Source: CALZJC01 sp041574955
GTDB taxonomy: Bacteria > Acidobacteriota > Thermoanaerobaculia > Multivoradales > JAHEKO01
DNA length: 10,618 nt
Reading direction: 5' to 3'
Assembly (NCBI GenBank): GCA_041574955.1
Contig: JBFGNS010000146.1
Span: 1 to 10,618 of the forward strand
The position numbers and the translations under genes were made by a program. Below the pieces are notes generated by a model that saw nothing but the letters and a program-made list of their open reading frames with translations, did no database searches and had not been told where the DNA came from. Shown one piece after another: positions 5,579 through 10,618 of the stretch. Position 1 is the first letter of the stretch; each line of letters begins with the position of its first letter.

Positions 5579-7152
5579 GGCGCCTCCCTCGTGTACGGCA
5601 GCAGCTCGGCGCGCTGACCTCGGTCGGGGTGGAAGCGGTGGCAGGTGACGCAGCGGTCGGCGGCCTGTCGGGGCTCGTGGCACTCGCGGCAGGTGGCGAT
5701 CGTCGGCAGGTTCTGGATCTCGCTGCGGTCGAGCTCCGCCGGCACCGGTTCGCCGGATTCGAGGAACTGGCGCATCGGGATGACGTCGTGGCAGTCGAGG
5801 CAGCGCCGCTGGACGACGTGCGCGCGGTGGTCGAACTCGGCGCGCCTGAGCTGGCGCTGGTCGGTTTCGACGCGCACGATGGTCAGGTCGCGCACCAGGT
5901 GGCAGCGGCGGCACGGCTCGGTGAGCTCGCCGCCCAGCCGCTCGATGGCGGCGGCCTCCGCCGCCGGCAGCGCGGGATCGCGGCGGTCGAGCGCCAGCAG
6001 GAAGCTGGTCTCGTCGAGCGGCGCCAGCGGCTGCTCGATCCGGCGGCGGGCCTCGGCCACCAGCTGCCGGATGGCGGCCAGCTGCTGCTGGACCTCGGGC
6101 TCGGGGCGGCCGCGCAGCCCCTCGGCCTGCTCCTCGAGAGTCGCCACCGCCTCCAGGTACAGCTCGCGCACGGCGTGGGGCGGCGCGTCGGCGGAGACCC
6201 GCAGCAGGTCGGCGAGGCCGGCGTCGGGGTAGAGGCGGCGGCGCAGCCGGCGCAGGTTCTCGAGCACCCAGGGATCGCGGTGGTGAACCGGTGCCTTGAC
6301 CACCAGCGAGCCGCGCCGGCGCAGCTCGGCGGGGTTGCTGAAGTAGACCCAGCGCAGCCCCGGGCCGCCGTCGGCCGCCAGCTGCTCGAGATCGAGCACC
6401 CCGGGACCGTCGGTGGCGCCGGCCAGCGGCAGCCCCGGGGTGGCGGTGGCGGCGTCCAGGTGGCAGGCGTCGCAGTGGCGGTCGAAATCGAGCGGCTGGA
6501 AGTTGCGCCCGTCGGCGGTCGCCTGGTGGCAGTAGAGGCAAGCGCGCTCGGGATCGGCGAGCTGCTCGCGCTTCATCACCTCGCGCAGGTGGTGGGTGTG
6601 CGGGAAGCGCAGGGCGCCGGAGTCGGGGATCGCTTCGGCGGCGAAGTCGAACTCCGGATGGCCGGCGCCGAAGTCGGCGAAGTGGCAGGCGCGGCAGGCG
6701 CCGCTGTCGACCCGCGTGATGGCGGCGTCGCGGCCGCGGTGCTCGCCGTGGCAGCCCGAGCACGGCGTCTCGTGCTCCGACGGCACCACCCGCCGGAAGT
6801 CGTCCGAGCGGTAGAGGTAGTGCGCGGCGAAGGTGTGGATCCCGAGCCCGTCGCCCGCCTTCTCGTGGCACACCGCGCACTGCCGGTCGCTGGCGGAGCG
6901 GCTGCGGGCGTCGTGACAGTGACCGCAGTCGCCGGCGAAAACCGCGTGGCTCGAGGACAGCGGCCCGCCCGAGATCAGCTCGCTGCCTCCGGCCAGCCGG
7001 TCCCACGCCACGGCCGCTACCACCACCGCCGCCACCGCCGCCCCCAGCACCACCATTCGCCGGCGCGACGCCTGCGGCGGGTAGGAGCGCGCCACCGGCA
7101 GACGAGGCTCGCCGAAGCTGCCCTTGAGACCGCTTCTTCTACGTTTCGCCAC
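5575..7152 (-). CDS. Membrane-anchored decaheme c-type cytochrome
   Basis: The protein has 525 residues with ten CxxCH heme-attachment motifs: CGHCH 76, CAVCH 92, CSGCH 131, CRACH 153, CLYCH 205, CDACH 227, CRRCH 414, CLDCH 451, CRECH 488 and CVTCH 501 (position of the first Cys). The N-terminus is strongly basic (1-32) and is followed by one hydrophobic helix (33-50) with no clear cleavage site. This fits an inner-membrane anchor with the heme domain in the periplasm. Six hemes lie in the N-terminal half and four near the C-terminus, separated by about 180 residues without heme (232-413) that include a Leu/Glu/Arg-rich helical stretch. Many additional His residues can serve as distal ligands. 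The GTG start at 7152 lies 9 bases after the upstream stop with GAGG seven bases ahead. The role is multi-step electron transfer to or from periplasmic partners. The exact family is not recognised beyond cytochrome c3/c7-like motif spacing. Confidence 0.92.
   Translation of the reverse strand: MAKRRRSGLKGSFGEPRLPVARSYPPQASRRRMVVLGAAVAAVVVAAVAWDRLAGGSELISGGPLSSSHAVFAGDCGHCHDARSRSASDRQCAVCHEKAGDGLGIHTFAAHYLYRSDDFRRVVPSEHETPCSGCHGEHRGRDAAITRVDSGACRACHFADFGAGHPEFDFAAEAIPDSGALRFPHTHHLREVMKREQLADPERACLYCHQATADGRNFQPLDFDRHCDACHLDAATATPGLPLAGATDGPGVLDLEQLAADGGPGLRWVYFSNPAELRRRGSLVVKAPVHHRDPWVLENLRRLRRRLYPDAGLADLLRVSADAPPHAVRELYLEAVATLEEQAEGLRGRPEPEVQQQLAAIRQLVAEARRRIEQPLAPLDETSFLLALDRRDPALPAAEAAAIERLGGELTEPCRRCHLVRDLTIVRVETDQRQLRRAEFDHRAHVVQRRCLDCHDVIPMRQFLESGEPVPAELDRSEIQNLPTIATCRECHEPRQAADRCVTCHRFHPDRGQRAELLPYTREAP
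5583..5589 (-). promoter_or_regulatory. Shine-Dalgarno site for the double-FHA gene
   Basis: AGGGAGG on the minus strand sits four bases before the GTG at 5578, within the last codons of the decaheme cytochrome gene. It favours the GTG over the in-frame ATG at 5563, which has only a poor GAGAG upstream. Confidence 0.6.
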
Positions 7153-7161
7153 CGCAGCGCC

Positions 7162-7992
7162 TCAGTAGGCCCACACCGCGTACAGATGCACCGCGAGCAG
7201 GGCCAGCAGCACGATCGAGGTCGGCACGTGCAGGTACAGCCACCAGCGCAGCGCGCTCTGCAGCGTGTACTGGGCGTCGATCTCGAGCTTGGCGCGGTAC
7301 AGCCGCTCGAGCTCGGCCAGCCGCTCGCGGTCGTCCTCGGCCAGCAGCCGCTGGAGGTAGCGGAACGGCTTGAGCCGCCGCGCCGCGCCGCCGGTGATGT
7401 CCACGAAGTACAGCGCTCGCCGCCGCGGCGCCGCCAGCTCGTCGGCCAGCCGCCGCTCCCACAGCGCGACCACCGATTCGTGGGCGCCGTCGACCGCCCT
7501 GGCGGCCCGCTCGCGCAGGTCGGCGACCAGCTCCGGAATCCGCTCGTACAGCACCTCGGTCGACAGCCCGGAGGCCAGCAGGCGCGGGATCCAGCGCTGC
7601 AGCAGCCGCCCCACCAGGCCGCTCAGCACCGTCCACCAGCTGAGCACCCACAGCCAGCCGGTGACCTGCCCGGACGGCAGCCGGAAGCCGCTGTGCATCA
7701 GCACCAGCACGAGAAACAGCCCGCCGCCCCACAAGTGGAGCGCCAGCCACCCGCTGGCCGATCCGCCACGCCACCGGCTGGCGGTCCGCATCATGCGGCG
7801 GCGGGCACCGTAGCCGGCCGCCAGCAGCAGCAGCGCGGTCGCCGCCACGCCGTACCCCACGCTCCAGGAGTTGCCGGGGACGAAGTCGGCGATCGTCAGG
7901 TTCACCGCCAGCGCGGCGCCGGCGGCGGTCGCCCCGGCCGCGAAGCCGAGCGGCCCCAGCCAGCGCCGCCGCGCCTGCCGCGCCACGCTCAC
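7162..7992 (-). CDS. Membrane diheme cytochrome b-like protein, five helices with a large cytoplasmic loop
   Basis: The protein has 276 residues. Predicted membrane helices are at about 12-30, 43-60, 79-100, 108-129 and 250-272. Two helices each carry a pair of His residues exactly 14 apart: His86/His100 in helix 3 and His255/His269 in helix 5. This is the classical bis-histidine arrangement of diheme b-type cytochromes. Arg-rich segments (1-10, 63-75 and the long loop) indicate an N-terminus inside and a C-terminus outside. His86/His255 would then ligate a heme near the cytoplasmic face and His100/His269 one near the periplasmic face. The loop of about 120 residues between helices 4 and 5 is charged and helical, and may dock the cytoplasmic Fe-S protein. 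The GTG start at 7992 overlaps the preceding TGA (GTGA). It lies between the Fe-S gene and the decaheme gene, which fits a membrane link between them. No sequence family is recognised with certainty. Confidence 0.85.
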   Translation of the reverse strand: MSVARQARRRWLGPLGFAAGATAAGAALAVNLTIADFVPGNSWSVGYGVAATALLLLAAGYGARRRMMRTASRWRGGSASGWLALHLWGGGLFLVLVLMHSGFRLPSGQVTGWLWVLSWWTVLSGLVGRLLQRWIPRLLASGLSTEVLYERIPELVADLRERAARAVDGAHESVVALWERRLADELAAPRRRALYFVDITGGAARRLKPFRYLQRLLAEDDRERLAELERLYRAKLEIDAQYTLQSALRWWLYLHVPTSIVLLALLAVHLYAVWAY

Positions 7993-9650
7993 CGCTTGCC
8001 GCCCCCGGTCAGCGCGTGGAACTGCTCGAGCGAGCTGAGGCGGTAGGCGCAGGCCTGCGGGCAGTTGCTGACGCAGGCCGGGCCGTGGCCGGTGTCGGAG
8101 CACAGGTCGCACTTGCTGGCCACCTGCCGGTCCCGCCCGCGCAGCCCCACCGGCACCATGTCGTCTGGCCACTGCTCGCCGCTGTCGTGCATCACGATGG
8201 CATCGTAGGGGCAGTTGTTGGCGCAGCTCGAGCAGCCGATGCAGATCTCCTCGTCGACCGCCACCACCGCCCCGGTGCCGGCACGGTGGATGGCACCGGT
8301 GGGGCACCCCACCAGGCAGACCGGGTCGCGGCAGTGGTAGCACGACTTGGCGATCAGCAGCTCGCCGACGCGGCTGCCCTCGCGCACGAAGCGAGCGCGC
8401 CCCTGATGGGTGGCGGCGCAGGCGCGCACGCAGTCGTCGCAGCGCGTGCAGCGCGCCAGGTCGATCGCCAGGATCGAGTTGCCCTGCACCAGCCCGGTGT
8501 CGAGCGCCACCTGGATGAAGTCGGCGTGCGCGACGTCGCGGCGGGTCGCCGCCGCCTCCTTGATACGGTCGGCGGCCGAGCGCCACAGCTGCTCCTCGAG
8601 CCCGGGCTGGCTCTGCAGCAGCTGGTCGAAGACGGCGCGCGGCAGCTTGACCAGCTCGGTGTACTCGACCGAAACCGCGCTCGACTGCCAGCCCTCGAGA
8701 TCGTCGATCAGCAGCTCCGCCTCGCCCAGGGTCATGCCCTTCGACAGGTAGGAGACCGCCACCTCGCCCTCGCCCAGCCGCTGCATCAGCTTGAGGAAGC
8801 CCGAGCGCACCAGGTAGAGCGCGTCGGCCGGCTCGCCCTGGCGCACCACCGGCTCGTCGGGCTCCAGCGACACCAGCTCCACCGACTCGGTGAGCGCCCC
8901 GATCAGCGGCTCGCTCAGGCTGGAGAGCAGCGGCGTCGAGCGCAGCTGCGCCGCCAGCGAGCGCTCGCGGTACAAACGGTCCAGCCGCTCCTTGAGCGCC
9001 GGCGAGCGGCGCTTCATCAGCCTGAGCGCCGGCAGGCGGATCTGCAGCAGCTGGCAGTCGGTGGCGGCGCGCGCGGTCACCGACTGCGGCCAGCCGCTCA
9101 TCGCCCCGATCTCGCCGAAGATCTCTCCCGGGCCGAGCCGCGCCGCGGCGCCGCGCGGCAGGTCGAAGTCCATGGTCGCCAGGAAGGTGATGCGGGTCTT
9201 GGTCTCGCGCACCGCCCGCCGCATCAGCACCGTGCCGCCGGCGTCGGGCTCGCCGCCGCCCGCCGGCCGGCCGATCACCGTGCGCGACAGGTCGAAGATC
9301 GGCCGCGCGCCGCCCGCCTCGCCTTCCTGGCCGGCGACGAACACCTCCACCTCGCCGCTCAACACCACGAACGCCAGGTCGATGTAGGCGCCCTGCTCGA
9401 ACAACACCGAGCCCTCGCGCCAGGCGGCCAGCGAGACGTCGGAGGCGATCCTGTCGAGCAGCCTGGCGTCGAGACCGGCGAAGATCTCGTGGCGCTCGAG
9501 CTCGGCCACCGACGGCCGGTCGGACAGCCGCACCAGGCCGCTGTCGTCGTCGTACGAGCTCCAGCGGTCGCGGTACTGCTCGATCTGCCGCAGGACGGTC
9601 TTGCCGACCGCCCCGTCACCCGCCCCGCCGGCGTCGGACCGGCCGCTCAC
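7989..9650 (-). CDS. Two cNMP-binding-fold domains fused to a four-cluster [4Fe-4S] ferredoxin module
   Basis: The protein has 553 residues. The first cyclic-nucleotide-binding fold (about 50-225) begins with the usual HEIFAGLDARLLDRIAS entry and has FEQG (84-87) and FGEIGAM (178-184). An insertion of about 60 residues (roughly 108-170) interrupts it. The second fold (about 235-370) has VRQGEPADALYLVRSG and LGEAELL (308-314). The C-terminal part (about 390-540) carries four cysteine sets as in DmsB/NrfC/HybA-type electron-transfer subunits: C401-C404-C407-C411, C437-C440-C445-C449P, C470-C473-C476-C480P and C514-C517-C526-C530P. It therefore should bind four [4Fe-4S] clusters. There is no Tat or Sec signal, so it is expected in the cytoplasm. 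The GTG start at 9650 overlaps the upstream TGA (GTGA). Both folds lack the canonical phosphate-binding Arg. Likely role: an Fe-S relay between the flavoprotein and cytochrome b that also senses a small ligand (inference). Confidence 0.9.
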   Translation of the reverse strand: MSGRSDAGGAGDGAVGKTVLRQIEQYRDRWSSYDDDSGLVRLSDRPSVAELERHEIFAGLDARLLDRIASDVSLAAWREGSVLFEQGAYIDLAFVVLSGEVEVFVAGQEGEAGGARPIFDLSRTVIGRPAGGGEPDAGGTVLMRRAVRETKTRITFLATMDFDLPRGAAARLGPGEIFGEIGAMSGWPQSVTARAATDCQLLQIRLPALRLMKRRSPALKERLDRLYRERSLAAQLRSTPLLSSLSEPLIGALTESVELVSLEPDEPVVRQGEPADALYLVRSGFLKLMQRLGEGEVAVSYLSKGMTLGEAELLIDDLEGWQSSAVSVEYTELVKLPRAVFDQLLQSQPGLEEQLWRSAADRIKEAAATRRDVAHADFIQVALDTGLVQGNSILAIDLARCTRCDDCVRACAATHQGRARFVREGSRVGELLIAKSCYHCRDPVCLVGCPTGAIHRAGTGAVVAVDEEICIGCSSCANNCPYDAIVMHDSGEQWPDDMVPVGLRGRDRQVASKCDLCSDTGHGPACVSNCPQACAYRLSSLEQFHALTGGGKR

Positions 9651-10618
9651 CGCCCGCTCCCCGGCGGCTGGGAGGTCAGCCGGTACAGCTCCGCGATCCG
9701 CCGCTGGAGCGCAGCCAGCAGCTCCTCGAGCGTCAGCGAGCCGGAGATCCCGGGCAGCTCGGGCAGCTCGCGCCGGGCGGCAGCGGCGGCCGGGCTGGAG
9801 CCGCCCGCCCGCGCCGGGCGCGGCGGAGGCGGCGCCAGCGCCAGCACGGCGGGCCGCCCCCCCGGGCTGCTCGACGCCGCGGCCCTGCGGCGGCGCACCG
9901 TCGGCTCGGTCTGGCCGCCGCCCGCCGCCAGCACCGCGCGCTCGACCTGCGGCACCGGCCCGCGGCCGGCGAGCGCCGCGGCGAAGGCGGTGCGCAGCTC
10001 GCCCGGCGCCGCCGTCGCCTGCCAGTGGCGCACCTCCGCCATGCCGCGCACGTAGTCGAACTCGGCGCCCGAGGGGTGGCCGGCCGACAGCAGCCGCGGA
10101 TCGGTGACGTAGTGGCAGCCGCTGCAGGTACGCGCCCTGAGCGCCAGGTCGCCGAGGTCGGCCTTGCCGTTGGCGAGCGCCGCCCGGTAGCCCGGCCGGC
10201 TCCGGCCGAGCTGCTTGTCGCGCTCGTTCTTGTGCGGCTCGAGCCAGTCGGCCGCCGCGCCGTGGCAGCTCTCGCAGCTCACCCCGTCCAGCACGTCGCG
10301 CGCCTCCTTGCCCGACACCACCGTGCCGTGGCAGTCCATGCACAGGCTGCCGCCGCGAGTGATCTGCGACGGGCTGATGCCGTACAGCGTGGCGATGCGG
10401 ACGGTGTCCGGATCGCCGTCGAAGAACGGGTCCGCCGAGCGGTAGTGGGCGTGGCCGAACCACCACTGGTTCTGGGGACCGTGACAGCCGCTGCACGCGC
10501 CCGGCCCCAGGGTGCGGTGCTGGGAAGCCGGCCGCAGGCGGCGGCGCATCGGCCCGGCGGCGGCGGCCGGTGCCGCGGCCGGCGCGGCGCGGCCGGCGGC
10601 AGCCGCACCGCCGGCACC
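9647..10618 (-). CDS. Tetraheme c-type cytochrome, cytochrome c554-like (5' end outside window)
   Basis: The frame is open to the right edge of the window, so the start and any signal peptide lie beyond 10618; the ATG at 10549 is probably internal. The first 23 visible codons are an Ala/Gly/Pro-rich linker. The heme domain follows with four CxxCH motifs: CSGCH (codons starting near 10495), CMDCH (near 10342), CESCH (near 10276) and CSGCH (near 10126). The context WWFGHAH...DPFF after the first motif, SCESCHGAAADWLEPH around the third and SAGHP after the fourth resembles the cytochrome c554 family. The last 150 or so residues have no heme motif: an Ala/Pro/Arg-rich disordered stretch and a short Leu-rich helix close to the C-terminus. 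It would act outside the inner membrane as the terminal or entry heme carrier of the operon. Its TGA overlaps the next GTG start. Confidence 0.85.
   Translation of the reverse strand, partial: GAGGAAAAGRAAPAAAPAAAAGPMRRRLRPASQHRTLGPGACSGCHGPQNQWWFGHAHYRSADPFFDGDPDTVRIATLYGISPSQITRGGSLCMDCHGTVVSGKEARDVLDGVSCESCHGAAADWLEPHKNERDKQLGRSRPGYRAALANGKADLGDLALRARTCSGCHYVTDPRLLSAGHPSGAEFDYVRGMAEVRHWQATAAPGELRTAFAAALAGRGPVPQVERAVLAAGGGQTEPTVRRRRAAASSSPGGRPAVLALAPPPPRPARAGGSSPAAAAARRELPELPGISGSLTLEELLAALQRRIAELYRLTSQPPGSGR

Noticed and set aside
5629..8046. Plus-strand open frame of about 805 codons opposite the decaheme and cytochrome b genes
   Set aside because: Antisense shadow of high-GC coding sequence; translation is low-complexity Ala/Arg/Gly/Gln/His with no domain, and the minus strand carries clear CxxCH and membrane motifs.
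8016..10055. Plus-strand open frame of about 679 codons opposite the Fe-S and tetraheme genes
   Set aside because: Antisense shadow; no motif, biased composition, and it opposes four intact [4Fe-4S] cysteine sets on the minus strand.
10279..10617. Alternative minus-strand open frame at the right edge
   Set aside because: Shadow frame of the tetraheme cytochrome; it lacks the CxxCH motifs that the chosen frame shows in regular context.
1..10618. CRISPR arrays, tRNA/rRNA genes, transposase genes or phage genes
   Set aside because: No regularly spaced direct repeats, no cloverleaf-like segments and no integrase or transposase motifs were seen on either strand.

Overview
The window comes from a very GC-rich bacterium (clearly above 70% G+C by eye, with strong third-position G/C bias). 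The kinase style (HRDVSPDN catalytic loop, single membrane helix, TonB-like C-terminus), the TPR-like tail with an FSPRF motif and the many CxxCH cytochromes suggest Acidobacteriota (for example the Thermoanaerobaculia/Holophagae side) or, less likely, Myxococcota. This placement is an inference from protein style, because no rRNA or other marker gene is present.

Layout. Plus strand: the C-terminal end of a TPR-like protein (1-351), a 137-base gap with a possible -10 box, then a transmembrane Ser/Thr protein kinase with a TonB-like C-terminal domain (489-2393). A 162-base convergent gap (2394-2555) holds a perfect 18-bp inverted repeat that can fold into a long hairpin. Minus strand, from the right edge back to 2556: one tightly packed operon of six genes. 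In transcription order they are a tetraheme c554-like cytochrome (5' end outside the window), a protein with two cyclic-nucleotide-binding-fold domains fused to a four-cluster [4Fe-4S] ferredoxin module, a five-helix membrane cytochrome b with two pairs of heme-ligand-like histidines, a membrane-anchored decaheme cytochrome c, a small protein with two FHA domains, and a fusion of an FAD/NAD(P)-type oxidoreductase with two FHA domains and a plant-type [2Fe-2S] ferredoxin domain. Four of the five junctions are 4-base stop/start overlaps (GTGA three times, ATGA once); the fifth is a 9-base gap.

How the genes could work together (inference). The flavoprotein and the Fe-S protein have no export signals and should be cytoplasmic. 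The cytochrome b topology places one heme near each face of the membrane, and the decaheme and tetraheme cytochromes should lie outside. Together they resemble a transmembrane electron wire linking a cytoplasmic NAD(P)H/flavin/Fe-S module to periplasmic or extracellular heme chains. What is unusual is the signalling hardware: four FHA (phosphothreonine-binding) domains and two cNMP-fold domains sit in the redox proteins or beside them, and a Ser/Thr kinase is encoded convergently next door. This suggests a redox chain that is assembled or gated by Thr phosphorylation and by a small ligand. I do not recognise a characterised system with this composition. Several canonical residues are replaced (third Cys of the [2Fe-2S] motif, phosphate-binding Arg of both cNMP folds), so the domains may have diverged in chemistry or ligand.
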